This document shows, in pieces, positions 13,850 to 25,562 of a stretch of 64,000 nt of DNA. Made by a program: the position numbers and the translations under genes. The notes below the pieces were generated by a model. It worked only from the letters and a program-made list of their open reading frames with translations, ran no database searches and was not told the DNA's origin. Numbering within the stretch: position 1 is the first letter of the stretch; every line of letters begins with the position of its first letter. The DNA comes from Orthonyx spaldingii (taxonomy: Eukaryota > Chordata > Aves > Passeriformes > Orthonychidae), in NCBI GenBank assembly GCA_013397795.1, contig VZTJ01004198.1:487140-551139 (forward strand), read 5' to 3'.

Positions 13850-16800
13850 GCAATAATGGAAAAGACCTAAATGATGGATGCTTTATGTAAGGGAATAAAT
13901 ACGTATCTGTGACAAGAAGGTATTTCCAGAAATTATTTAGACGTAGTCCTAATACACGTTAACAAGGAGGAGAAAACAACCCCAAAACTTTCTCCCCTCC
14001 CCAGGCCCCAAACCTCAACCTCCTCGGCTGTGATGCCTAAATGAACTTCCAAATCAGTACTTACTTGTGCCAAGGCTTTCAAGTATAACTAAAAAAAAAT
14101 CTGAAATAGAATTTTCTGGTCTCAAACTGGACATTGCGTTACAGTCCCTGCTCAGGGTAAATAGCACCACAACGAAAATCACAAACAGTAAACCTGAGAA
14201 AAATAAGCAACAGACATAGAAAATATCCGGTCAACTTTCTAAATAATTTCTGCTGCTGATCACAGAAACCTATTAACACAAAATAATGCTGAATTTATTG
14301 CTTTTGTCTATTCCTTGCTTTCTTTTAAATGTTAGGATACTTCCACATACTATCTCAGCTAAAGAAGCCACAAAAACTATTGACACTGCTTCCACTACCC
14401 ATTCATTTTGTAATTTCTTACTTTTAATGAAAGTGACAATCATATGTGTTCATATAATCTGGGATCAGTAAAAGTAGTAGTGAGAATACTGACAGTCTTT
14501 CCCCACTATGTGCTGGCTAATATAGGAAAGGTGATAATGGAAAACTGGACAGCCACCTCTCGAGGTTCTTTCAGAGGGATGAAAATCCTTACTTCTGCTG
14601 AAGTGTTTAGAATATGGCCCATTAAACAGAGATTCCTATGATTTTTTTGCAATTCTGCTTTAACCAAAAAATATGCTGATTAGCTTAAGAAATTAACTTT
14701 TAAATAAAAAAGGCCTCAAAAAACACAGAAGAAAAACTTCTAAAAAGAAAACCTTACAAAATTTCTGCACTGGAAGCCATTACCAGTAATAAACCTACTG
14801 AAAAGTGATGGCTGTGAGACAGTGGCAGGATAGAAGTATGGATCAGCACTTAAAAGACTTTAAACTCTTTTAAAAATTGGTTTCAGCAGTGATTATAGTC
14901 CAACATCAGCAACACATGCTGTCAATAAATCCATTTCTTGCACAGCAAGAAAAATTGCTAATACAACTTGCATTTTATTACATTTTGATTTGTGTATATT
15001 AAAAACAAACAAAAAAACCCCCACAACAAAGTACCTTTAAAGTGGAAAGAACCAACCAGGACAGCACGTGGAAACAAGATAACACACAAACACACATATT
15101 CTCCTCAAAACCACATTAGTCTTCCGCTTGCTTTTCTGCGTGGCAGAAGAATGAGTTATAACTTCTGTTCTCATTTGCTGATAGTCACCAAGACAATTTT
15201 CTTAAACAACAAAAATAGTCTTTGCCTTCTACAGACTGCTCAGCATCTGGACTGAAAATTAATACAAATTAAATTTAAAAATTTCGTGCCGTCTTAGGCC
15301 AGTACAGCTAGACCTAGAAGAAGCCACCACTCTCAGTCACCTGCTTTTATACCAGACTATTGTCTTGTATGAAAAGCTACCAGCTACTTCTGACCCTTCC
15401 ATCCCCCAGGTGAACCACAGTAGTGATTTAATTGTCCTGGACTGTTCCAGTGACTGGTGGAGAGAACAAGTTTTAGCACATACTCTCCCACAGACAAAAA
15501 AAAAGTCAGAAATAAAGAGTATATAGGGTTAAAATTTTAACTTCCTCCCCCTGTGGTAGTATTTGAAAACCACTGCTAAGGTACTGCACTTGAATTATTT
15601 TAGGTGTTAGGTTAGATTTTTCTAAAGATAGAAAAAGGTCATGTTTTCCACAGTCATGAACTATTACCAAGTCACCTTTTCTAAAAGAATTAAACTGTCC
15701 ATAAATTACTGCCTGAACTCAAAAGGAGACCTCCACACCCCTGTGACAAAACAGAACTCTACAACAAAGCTTATCCAGGAGACAAATAACTTCTTCAACA
15801 GCCAGTTAGATCACAGGGTATATGTCCACAAGTTACCAAGTGTTGGAACAGCCAATCACCGCACCCAGGGGCTTTAACTTCCATTTTTAGTTTTTGGTAC
15901 AAGTATAGTTTTTGGGCACTGTTAATAAAAAGGAGATCTAATTTACCAGAGTAGAGACACTACTCCCATAGAGAGGAAAAACAATACACAACAGATTAAC
16001 TCTTTGCTCACAACCTGAAGACACTAATATGCTTGACTAACTGATGAAATAAGAGGTTATACTTAAAGGAATAGTTTCAACTGATTTGGCAACTATTTAG
16101 TCTAAGTTATTAACATTTACTAACAGGTTACAAACTAAGCTTATACAGGAGCTTAATTATACTAGCTTTTTCTTAAGTGTTCAATAAATGAACAGTATGT
16201 GCAACTGGAAACAGGAGTAATGGCACTGGGTACAGAAGGACAAGGTGCCCCCACCTCATACAGACTGTGCATTTCTGGTACCCCTGTCACAAAAAGGAGA
16301 ACAGTTGATGGGAACAAGAGAAGGACAATCAAAGCAATAGGAGTCCTCCCATCTAGGGTACACTAAGCAGGGTTTTGGGGAAAAATACCTAAATATAAAA
16401 TAGATATTAAAAAAAAGTCAAATACGTAATTAATATTTTGAAACCAATTTTACACAATTTTCAGTTAAACAACCTTCTAAACCACATACTGGGTTAAAGA
16501 AAAGCATACCAGGATGGAAGATCATACATGTACATTTGCTCTGTTTCTGATTCTCTCTCCTTGAGCATCAACAGCTGAACACGTAGCAAATATGACAGGT
16601 CTATGTTACTTCACATGTAGCAAGGCTTTTTTAGTATTACATTGAGCAACCAAGCACAGCTAATGCAAGAACCATTAGCTTAAATAATTTTCACCCTCTC
16701 TTAGCATGGGCATTCTGGACCTGGTATATCAGGAATCATTTCAATCCCTTTTCAAACTTGCTGTACAGCCTCCATCAACTAAAATCCCATTTCCCTGATT

Positions 16801-19050
16801 GCAACACAGGAAAAACACGTGCTCATTTTTGTAAATATTAAGATCTGTTGTACTTTTTTATCTATAGAAGTTCAAGGCATCATGAATTTAGTTAAGTGCT
16901 ATAAAAGTGTCTATAAATAAAGTATTTGTGGGATGCTGCTGCTTGTGTTGTCCCTGTTCTTTGAACAGCAGACGGTTTCTAGTCTTTACAATCTGCCATT
17001 TGCATTAAATTCATTTGCATTAAATGCATATGCATTAATGCATTCTGAGAAACAAAAAGCTGAAATGAACCAGCATATTTCCAAACCTACTCATAGTCTA
17101 GAAGAGAATTTTTAAAAAGCCATGTTAAAACATATGTAGAAGGACACATGACAACAATCCTTTTTGAAGAGAAAGGAAACCTAAAAATGTATTACCAGTG
17201 TGCTCCAGAATACTTCTGTATTTACCAACCTTCGTTATGTTAATAAATAGCCTCCTTTCTGCTCATACAAGCACCAGCTAACATACAACATGATTACAGC
17301 CAGCCACGTTAGAATGCAAAGTCTACATTACTATTTGTGTGCAATTACTCTATTAATTAAGATAATGAGTCAAGCACTGAGGTGTTCAAAATTGTACTGA
17401 GACTAAATAATGCCCACTGGGAACGACAACTGTACTATACATGTGCCAGTCACATTCCCAGCTCCTTTCCCATTCTGCTCCTGCTCACATATGATCAAGT
17501 ATCATAGAGGAGTGAACTGTACTTTTCATTGGGAATTCTACCTGCATGGACAAAAGAAACAGTGTATGAACAGTAAAACATATTCTCTGATTGAGATTCA
17601 TCTCTCTCACATTTCAAGTTTAAAACCCAAAAATCTAGATCTGGAAACACAGAAAGAAATGACAAAGAAACCCACACATACATTTTTGGTTAGCATACAA
17701 AGCTCTTGACTTATTAACTAGGGGAGCTTTACACTCGATCCTGAAGTACCAAGAGGGAATAAGAAAATCAGTCTTGGTCTCAGCAACTCATCATTCAGAA
17801 GCTTGAGAAAACAATTAGTCAACAAATGCACTGTAAAGATGGTGATAACAATGAGCCTTACAACTGCACAGGAATAAAAACTATGGCGAAGTGACGCTCT
17901 TTTTAATATCACAGCAATCTACTGTAAAGACTGAACACACCACAATGAAGCACATCTATTTACACCACTATAAGCACCCATACTGTTGCATTTCCCATTT
18001 CATTCTATAAGCTCCCCTGGTAGCTGAGATCCCTTCTAATAGCTAGATTCCCTCCATCAAAAATCAATCACTCTTACAGAAATTTGCCAAAATACTTTTA
18101 CACGTAATTTACAAGTTTTAATGATCTTCTTAATTTATGCCAGTAGCATGAATCGCTCTGCACAACAAATGAGAACTCACTGAACTGCATATAATAAATA
18201 GTTCAATCCACATATCCCTGAAGTCACTTCAGAGCAGGAAAAATGGTAAAGCCGGACGAGTATTTTGTTCTCAAATGTTATCTTTTGGTATCAAGACATG
18301 TTGTTTAGAGGCTGAAATACATAACTTGTCAGTATACTCTTTTACATTCAAGCTGCTATGAACAATTTAAAAGAAATTTCAGGGAATCCACCTAAACAGT
18401 GGATTTCCAAATGAAACAAAACTACTAATTCTGAGTTTCTGGATTAACGTGGGAAAGGGAGTGAATAATGATTTAATCGACCCCTTTCAAGTCGCTGTGC
18501 CTTGCTGGTGGGCAAAGACAAGAGAAATGCAGAAGGAAAAAAAATCAACAGAATAATTAGTCAAAAATGGCACACTTCATCGTGCACCTATAAAAAGGAA
18601 CCACACAATACAACAGCTGGCAGCCTTTGATTAAGCCTAAGGTCTCCTGACAATAAACCAGGGTACTGACACGCCAGCATCGACAGTTTGAGAGAAGAGA
18701 CCTCTGGGAATTACAGAGAATGCTAAAAACGACAATGAGCAACAAGAAGAGAAGCCCAAAAACTCACAATAAGACTAGAAAATATGATAGATGTACATCT
18801 CACAACCAAAAAAGGGAATAGATGAGTATTTAAGGCTGCAGCAAGCAAATATTTATTTACTCTGAATAAAACTGACTTCCTTAAAAGCATTGTCTCTTAT
18901 CTTGTCAAATACCAGGGCAGTAGTTCCAAAGTCATTTTCCCCTCAAAACCTCCTGCCATGTCAAAATTACAATGTATAAAAGCTTAAAACACTTTTTAGA
19001 AGTTACTACAAATTAGCGTGAAAAATACTATGTTTTTTCGTAATATTTAC
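13850..19050 (-). other. PPP2R5C: Intron 2 of the PPP2R5C-like gene, 5' part
   Basis: This is the exon 2-proximal part of intron 2, starting at the donor GAG|gtaaat. It is AT-rich. Apart from a short tandem repeat at 16998-17041 and an A-rich tract near 15000-15030, I see no gene, repeat or RNA here. Confidence 0.6.
16998..17041. repeat. Three-copy 15-bp tandem repeat built on the octamer ATTTGCAT
   Basis: The copies start at 16998 (ATTTGCATTAAATTC), 17013 (ATTTGCATTAAATGC) and 17028 (ATATGCATTAATGC). The first two contain perfect ATTTGCAT octamers, the reverse complement of the POU/Oct site ATGCAAAT. The third is ATATGCAT. Confidence 0.85.
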
Positions 19051-19116
19051 CTCATGTTCTTGGTTATCTTGTCCATCTTTGCCACTTTTTCCACTCTTGA
19101 CTGATTTTGCAGGTTC
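19051..19116 (-). CDS. PPP2R5C: PPP2R5C exon 2: Lys/Gly/Ser-rich N-terminal linker
   Basis: A 66-nt exon (22 codons, phase 0 at both ends), bordered by acceptor cttttttttaag|GAACC and donor CATGAG|gtaaat. The peptide starts EPAKSVKSGKSGKDGQD and ends in acidic residues (NQEHE). It lines up with the segment after the MP-K-KKEK start of long B56-gamma isoforms (pattern E-x-PK-x-GKSGK-x-x-K-x-GQD); the matching part of B56-delta is more divergent. It joins in frame to exon 3, whose acceptor is also phase 0, so the pair makes one continuous N-terminal tail before the HEAT domain. The tail is expected to be disordered. No ATG precedes it in the exon, so a separate first exon is required. Confidence 0.8.
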
Positions 19117-19949
19117 CTTAAAAAAAAAGTTTGCAGTCTCAGTTTTTTTTTAAAAAGGAGATCTAGATAGATTTTCAAGTCAAGGAAGTAATCAGGCTTT
19201 TTTAGACACTCGCTAAAAGTAATAAAACTGACAGAATAAAAATCATATTATTTTACTGGAAGATGATAATATTGAACTAGCAGTCTCTACAAAGCCACTT
19301 TAAACATTTTTTATCTGTAGAGAGACTTTGGAATTTTATTTATGCCTCAAAATTCACCTATAAAGATAAGCTTCCACACAGGCAAGCAGGCAGGGACAAA
19401 GAATGCAAGTGATTTGAACCAAGTCTAAGAAATTACTTAGTTCTACTACCTTGCTGTCTTTGGTTTTTAATTTCAGAAATATTTATATTTAGTTTAGCTT
19501 TCAAACTAGCATTGGTATAGTACATGTTTTACACTTTATGGTTTTGTTTTTTCTAGGGGCTAGTAAGTCTAGTATTAGAAGTAGGCCCATAACTCAGTTT
19601 TCTCCCCCACAGCATTGTGCTTACCTGGAATCCTTCACCCATTTTTGAGATGTGTTACTCTCAGAAAAGTGAAGAAAAGTTCCAATGTTTTTAACATCAA
19701 AAGTGCCAAGGATATTGGGTAAATGTTAAAGCAAACAATCCTCCACAAACCACAACATCCAACCTCCGACATCTAATTTTAAAATGACGTTGACAAACTA
19801 AAAGCCAAACAGAAGCGGTCGAGAGGGACAGCAGCTGGCTGAGGCAGACAGCACACTTCACTGTTTCTGACTTCCACATATACGGCTAATTGCCTGTCAC
19901 ACAATATAAAGCGCAATCCAGCTAACTTCTTGCCGGATTTACAAGTTTT
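19117..19949 (-). other. PPP2R5C: Intron 1 of the PPP2R5C-like gene, visible 3' part
   Basis: This non-coding stretch lies between exon 2 and the CpG island. It contains a pyrimidine tract at the exon 2 acceptor and one possible mini-exon (19625-19642, listed separately). A TATAAA string occurs near 19905, but its orientation and position give no reason to call it a promoter. Confidence 0.5.
19625..19642 (-). other. Possible alternative first coding mini-exon (MGEGFQ)
   Basis: On the minus strand, aaaATGG (strong initiation context: A at -3, G at +4) opens six codons ending at CAG|gtaagc, a near-consensus donor. The end is phase 0, so it would splice in frame to exon 2 as ...GFQ|EPAKS. The stretch is so short that a chance ATG plus donor is quite possible, and no promoter signal is visible beside it. 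Confidence 0.15.
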
Positions 19950-21120
19950 CTGCCATCGTTACTTGTGCAAGCCCCTTTCGTAGCTGCCAGACAAATCACT
20001 CCCTGGAGCCTGAGGCAAAGCGGGGCCAGAGCTGGGTTCATTCCTATTGTCAGGAAAAGGAGCTGAAAGGCTCCGAGGGGCGATCAGTGCTTCTTGAATA
20101 CTTATGGAGATCCCCCAAGCGCAACTCCCACCGCAGCCAGAGCTACGCAGCAGCGAAACTTCCCAGGACGGGGCCCGGGCAAGCAGCCGTGGGGCCGGAC
20201 TCCCCCACCTTGCCTGGAAATCATCCCTTCCCCCTCCCCAACACCCCCGGGCCAGCCCCGAGGAGACCACCCCACCTTCCCCGCTCCGCCTGAGGACACG
20301 TTTCCCATCCCCTCCCTCCCGCACTCCCCCGNNNNNNNNNNNNNNNNNNNNNNNNNNNNNNNNNNNNNNNNNNNNNNNNNNNNNNNNNNNNNNNNNNNNN
20401 NNNNNNNNNNNNNNNNNNNNNNNNNNNNNNNNNNNNNNNNNNNNNNNNNNNNNNNNNNNNNNNNNNNNNNNNNNNNNNNNNNNNNNNNNNNNNNNNNNNN
20501 NNNNNNNNNNNNNNNNNNNNNNNNNNNNNNNNNNNNNNNNNNNNNNNNNNNNNNNNNNNNNNNNNNNNNNNNNNNNNNNNNNNNNNNNNNNNNNNNNNNN
20601 NNNNNNNNNNNNNNNNNNNNNNNNNNNNNNNNNNNNNNNNNNNNNNNNNNNNNNNNNNNNNNNNNNNNNNNNNNNNNNNNNNNNNNNNNNNNNNNNNNNN
20701 NNNNNNNNNNNNNNNNNNNNNNNNNNNNNNNNNNNNNNNNNNNNNNNNNNNNNNNNNNNNNNNNNNNNNNNNNNNNNNNNNNNNNNNNNNNNNNNNNNNN
20801 NNNNNNNNNNNNNNNNNNNNNNNNNNNNNNNNNNNNNNNNGGAGCTCTCCCGGAGGGACCGCGGCTGTCCCGCCTGGTCCGGAGCTCTGCTGGCGGCTTT
20901 CCCGCTCCGCCTGGGCTCCGGCCACGCCTCGGGGTGTCCCCGCAGGCTGAGCGGGGGCAGCAGGGCGGGCTGAGGTGCCCTCAGGGCGCCGAGCCTCCGG
21001 CAGGCTCCTTGTCAGCCCGTGGGAAGCGGGGGATCACTGCACCCTCCCTCAGCCGCTCTCCTGCGAGGGGCACGGGCTCCGCCGTGGGCGTCCGTCACTG
21101 GAGAGCGGGAACGTTAAGGG
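19950..21120. promoter_or_regulatory. CpG island promoter (interrupted by an assembly gap)
   Basis: GC content rises sharply on both sides of the gap. By direct count there are 27 CpG dinucleotides between 20841 and 21120, against very few in the surrounding AT-rich DNA. A consensus GC box (GGGCGGG) sits at 20963-20969. The island lies immediately upstream of exon 2 of the minus-strand B56 gene, where the promoter and first exon are expected. Frames that read through the run of N here are artefacts. A divergent plus-strand transcript is possible, but no exon for it was seen. Confidence 0.85.
20332..20840. other. Assembly gap (509 N)
   Basis: This is an unbroken run of N inside the GC-rich island, typical of avian promoters that sequence poorly. 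The canonical first coding exon (the short MP-K-KKEK peptide of long B56-gamma isoforms) is not found in the visible island sequence, so it may lie in this gap. Confidence 0.97.
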
Positions 21121-21156
21121 AAAAAAAAAAAACCCATAAAACAATATAGGGCATAC

Positions 21157-21327
21157 CTGAAGTTTGCTGGCCCTCTCGTAGAAATCCAGCGTGCTCATCA
21201 TTATTTTGAGGACTTCAGTATACGCTTGCAGTATTATGTGGATGAGGTAGGTGAGCTTTGCGAAGTTGCAGCCTGCTTTTGTGACGATATCTTGGTTGCT
21301 TTTAAAAGCAGTTGTGTATGTTTTCAT
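21157..21327 (-). CDS. Candidate alternative first coding exon upstream of the CpG island
   Basis: A 57-codon open frame on the minus strand starts at ATG (21327-21325) in an acceptable context (A at -3). An in-frame TAG lies 12 codons upstream, at 21366-21364. The frame ends at a consensus donor, CTTCAG|gtatgc, in phase 0. The peptide begins MKTYTTAFKSNQDIVTK. It then has a hydrophobic helix-like stretch (residues about 20-45, including KLTYLIHIILQAY and VLKIMM) and ends DFYERASKLQ. The phase fits exon 2 of the B56 gene, so it could supply an alternative N-terminus. If the cag just before GTG at 21336 is used as an acceptor, it would instead be a symmetric 180-nt internal exon, but the pyrimidine tract there is weak. 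I do not recognise the peptide and assign no function. Composition and splice quality make it more credible than the other short frames in the window. Confidence 0.5.
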
Positions 21328-22361
21328 GATGCCCACCTGTCCCAGAGATAATTTTTTCCAAAACTACACTTTTTATCTCCCAAAACAAGAAGGAAGAAAT
21401 TAGGACTATCTTAGACAAAAGAAAAAATGTGCAAATACTCCATCTGGAAAATTTACAAACTGTATTTCTCACGTGGTCAGGTTAAGCCCTAAATTACTCT
21501 TGAGGAAAAAGTGCAGAGGACATTAGCACTCATAATAGCATCAAGACATAAAGTATTGTAAATTTAGATCGGACATACTTGTTAAATTCTAATTGTGTTG
21601 TAACTGCTAAAGGATAGAAAAGTTGCAATTTAATAAATACAGCATAAAAGTGAAATTGATCTCATTCTTTACCCAACCTGTGAGTATCAAACCCAGCATG
21701 AGCAAGTAGCTATGCTCTCATTTTTGGGAAATGTGATTTCTAATAAACACTTGTGTCTGATGGGATAGTATCTAGTGTTAGATACTTATATTATATTTGA
21801 ACACTGCTTTTGCTGCGGTGAAAAGAACAAACTTTCCCCTTCCCAGGCAGTGAAAAGAAATTTACTAACTGTGGAGAGCTGCTTCCTCTTACTTCAGTCC
21901 CCTTCCTTTCCTGTTTCTTAAGTGCTAGGGAACAAATTATGTCTGCCTCTTATTCTTTCTCTCATCTTCTCTGGTTTGAGAGTTTAGAAATGAGGTACAG
22001 TTATCACTATTGTGCCTCTGCTAAGAGTCAGTCATGAATGAGTTGCTACTAATCAACAACATTTCTGACCAACAGAATAACACGGATTTTGGACATACTA
22101 AGAGACAGCAAAGGAAAGAAATCTACCTCCATATGTAGTCCAGAGTTTGATCAGTGTGTGGAAGGGTTTGTATAGCTAAGGATAAACTCCAGAGCTTCCA
22201 GTTCTTTGTTAGGTTTCAGTTTCGTAGAAGCTTAAACTACTCTTAATTCCCAGCTGTTGTGCTATCTCCCTCCCCTGCACTGATGCTGGTACTGCGAAGC
22301 TTAGACCTGGTCATAGAATTGATCAGGTTGAAAACTGTCCTCCCAAAGTGATGTGGTTAGT

Positions 22362-22428
22362 TTTGGTTTGAAGTTTGTTGTTTTGGGTTTTTTTGTTTGT
22401 TTTTTGTTTTGTTTTTGGGTTTTTTTGC
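22362..22428. repeat. T/G low-complexity tract
   Basis: Imperfect TTTTG/TTTGT units with GGG interruptions, for example GGGTTTTTTTGTTTG. This is simple-sequence DNA. Confidence 0.8.
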
Positions 22429-25050
22429 CTTGAACTGGCACACCACCACCTGCTTCTGTAAACACTAGCATTGGCTGAAGGAAGAGGGTGGAAATATGTG
22501 GCGGGGGCGGGATGTGACCTCAACAGCCTAGATTTAGATCAGTTTAAGCAGCTTAATGAGTTTCTCATTGGCTCTTGGCCTCTTTTGTGCTGCTAGTGCT
22601 CATAGTTTTTCCAAATAATGGAAAAACCCTGTCAGTATCATTTTTACCCGAGTACTTCTGAATAGGAGCAGCAAAAATTGTCTGTCCTTATTTTGCAGTT
22701 AGTTGGGAAACCTTAAATTGGTATGTTGAACTGAATACAGGTTCAAAAGATGGCATTGACTCATTTAACATTTATGAGGTTTTCTTTGTGACCACAGATG
22801 TAGAAACTCTTGTGAAAACTTGACTCCCCCTCACCTCGCTTGCTGCAGAGTCTAATTCACTAGTAACAGAAAGCAATTGTCTTTTTCAAGGCCTGCTGTA
22901 TTATATGAAATAATCAGTGGGTGGAGGAGGTTTACAAGAAAAATAGTTCCATCTGCATGCTCTAGTGTCTTCATAAAACATGAGACTAAGATAAGTGACT
23001 TGATGAAGTCTTGCTTTTACTACAATACTATGTCACTGTGGGCCTAATTATTCTGCTACAGAGTAGGAATAACTATGTAAATAAGGTGATGAAATTTGAG
23101 TGTGAATATGACTATATTAATATTTGCATTAACTTCTGAACATTTTATGCGAACTAGGTGTTTTCAAAAACCGGAACATATTCACAGTGGTTAGGTTATC
23201 TCTGTAATTAAAATGTCAAAAACGAATGGGTGTAGCATAGTTTGCAATTTACATTTTTTACTGTACTGATCAAATTCTCTAAATTTGCAAAAGTTAAATC
23301 ACCAAATAATGTCTAGTATTGTGTAAAACACCTGGATAATATTTAATAGCTTGAAACTGGGCCAAGTGTCCTGTGTGCCAATGAAAGGGGAATATTTACA
23401 CAGTTAGTCCTTTCCAGCTGTATTGGATATTCTCTTCTGTTTGATTGCTTTTCATTTGTTTTTGTTGTTTTTTAATCCCTTTACAGTGTTTGAGCAGTCA
23501 TGCTCTGGCCTGAGTTTACTGAACAGATCACTGTCACTGTGATGGGGATAACACCTTCCATCCCCAGTTGTGTGACTTTATTGCTTCCCATGCACTCACT
23601 CTGGTTTAATTGGGTGGTATGCCAGTTCAGCTTGTTAAAATGGCACAAAACTAACCGAGCATTGGAGACAGGAGACAATGAGACCTTTTGCTGGGAAGCT
23701 GTTAATTTGGCTCAGCTGAAACTATGCAACTGCACTTGTGGACAAGGTTTTAGCAGCCAGTCTTCATTATACATAATTGTCAAACATTGTCAGGCTGTTT
23801 CCCAAAACATCTCTTCACTGACTGATGCAGATCTTTGTTGTCTGGTGCACTGTGTTAGATGTAAAGAGAGAACTGAAACCTGAAGCACCAATGGCAGTAA
23901 AGAGGCTGGAATAGATGGGTTGAAATAGCAACAGATTGTTTCTCATACTTGTACAAGCCAAAATGCTACTTAAGGTAACTTTCCTGGCAAGAATAGTGAA
24001 ACTGCCAGATTATGTCTGAAGGAACTGAGAGAACAAACTACTTAATCAGCACCTGCAATAGATTCTGCTTCTATGCAATCTGACATCAAAAGCTGCAAAA
24101 CCAGTATACTCAACTTCACAAAAAAGCTTAAACATCTTTCAGGAACTTTGTCTACAAGCGGGGATTCATTCTGCTTACCCTGAATCACATTAAATAATTC
24201 TTGTGCTGCTCTCAATCTAAATTGTAAGGCTTTAATTCTCCTCAAGTATTTTAAAATCCATTAGTGTTGGATGCCCTGCTGTCCCAATCTCCAGTGTTGT
24301 AAAGGTTGCAAAACAATTTATTCACAGCTGTATGTAAGTCAGACTCTTTTGAGGTAGTTAGTAACAGGTCAAACTTGGAACTTCATGCAAGTAAACAATA
24401 TGACATTTTAGCCCATAGTTACAAATGGCAATTATTGGCATCATTTAACACAGAACCAGAGATGCACATTCAGAACTACAATTAATCATATGTATGGGTA
24501 GTAGTGGCAGTACTGGATGCCTTCTATCTGTAATATTACTCTGTATTTTTGTAAAATTTGGACTAGTAAAAATGAAAAAAATATTCTTGTATGATTAATT
24601 ATGCTATCTGAATCTTAACTTTGAGAATTTTCAGTGACTGTGGAACTATTACATTGAAATGCAGATTTCTCTGAGTTTTGTCTGTTCTAAATCCTTGTCA
24701 CTCTCTTCCTTGCCTCTAAGTTTAAAAAAATTGATAAGGCTTCATTTAAATGTAGTGAATATTATTATCAGTTATTTGGGCAATTATAGCATTATAGAAA
24801 ATATTTGCTAGGAGATTTTTCTCCTTTTAAAAAACTTCAGGACTCTCTTTCCTTGAGGTAAGTAGTAAAACTCATGTTAACACTCTTTTCAGTGAGCTCC
24901 CAGAGGCTTATTGGCAAAACCAAAAACCAGCTTGCTTGTCTTGTACTGGGAAGCAGCAGGAGATGCTCTGTGAGAGAAAGAGCTGGGATCAGAGCATGGC
25001 TACAGCAAAGGCAGGCCTCTCTCACCAGGGCATTGACCCAGTGGGGTCAG

Positions 25051-25092
25051 GATGGGGATAGTAGAGTCTGAGATGGGGATAGTAGAGTCTGA
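25051..25092. repeat. Perfect 21-bp tandem duplication
   Basis: The unit GATGGGGATAGTAGAGTCTG plus A is present twice, head to tail, at 25051-25071 and 25072-25092, with no mismatch. This suggests recent replication slippage. Confidence 0.95.
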
Positions 25093-25562
25093 GACAAGGC
25101 AAGAATTCAGGCATCCACCCCAAAAATCTACTCAGAAGTGACAGGAGAAAGAGCCAAAGACCAGAATGGAGACAAGACTTCCTATAACACAGATCTGAGC
25201 CAAGGAGGCAAGGCTGGACAGAAGATTACTTATAAAATAGGGTTAGGGTTCATCCAGGAGACCAGGGCCAGAGAGGACCTAAGAACTTCAGTTAATAAAT
25301 CATATTTGAAGGAGGCATGGCTGGATACAAATACAGCTCTGACAAAGTGGGCCAGATGTACAAGCCCAGGCCAGAATTTAAACAGAGCTCCTGGACCACT
25401 GGGAAATGTTGTCACATGGTATTAGATGTTGTCAGTAGCCATGGTCTGTATTAATTAACATGTGGATTCTGGATTTCTGTTTGGGCCAACTTAATTTTAA
25501 AATGAACACGAAAAGCATAAATAATGAGAATGGAAAACTCATGCAGAATGTTACTAAGGCGT

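Larger units (their letters stand above)
21367..25562. other. Intergenic or 5'-flank sequence without a recognised gene
   Basis: AT-rich DNA upstream of the minus-strand gene. Contents seen: a T/G low-complexity tract at 22362-22428, a 127-codon plus-strand frame at 23500-23883 with no recognisable motif, and a GC-richer patch at about 24890-25430 with a small tandem duplication. No convincing exon was found. Confidence 0.5.

Noticed and set aside
20094..21149. Long open frames across the CpG island (351, 289 and 234 codons)
   Set aside because: They run through 509 N, which cannot contain called stops; their length is an artefact of the gap.
22311..22345. CR1-tail-like string TCATAGAATTGATCAGGTTG
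   Set aside because: Only about 35 bases match and the expected following sequence is absent, so it is not listed as an element.
25242..25252. Telomere-like GGGTTAGGGTT
   Set aside because: Fewer than two full repeat units; too short to be an interstitial telomeric tract.
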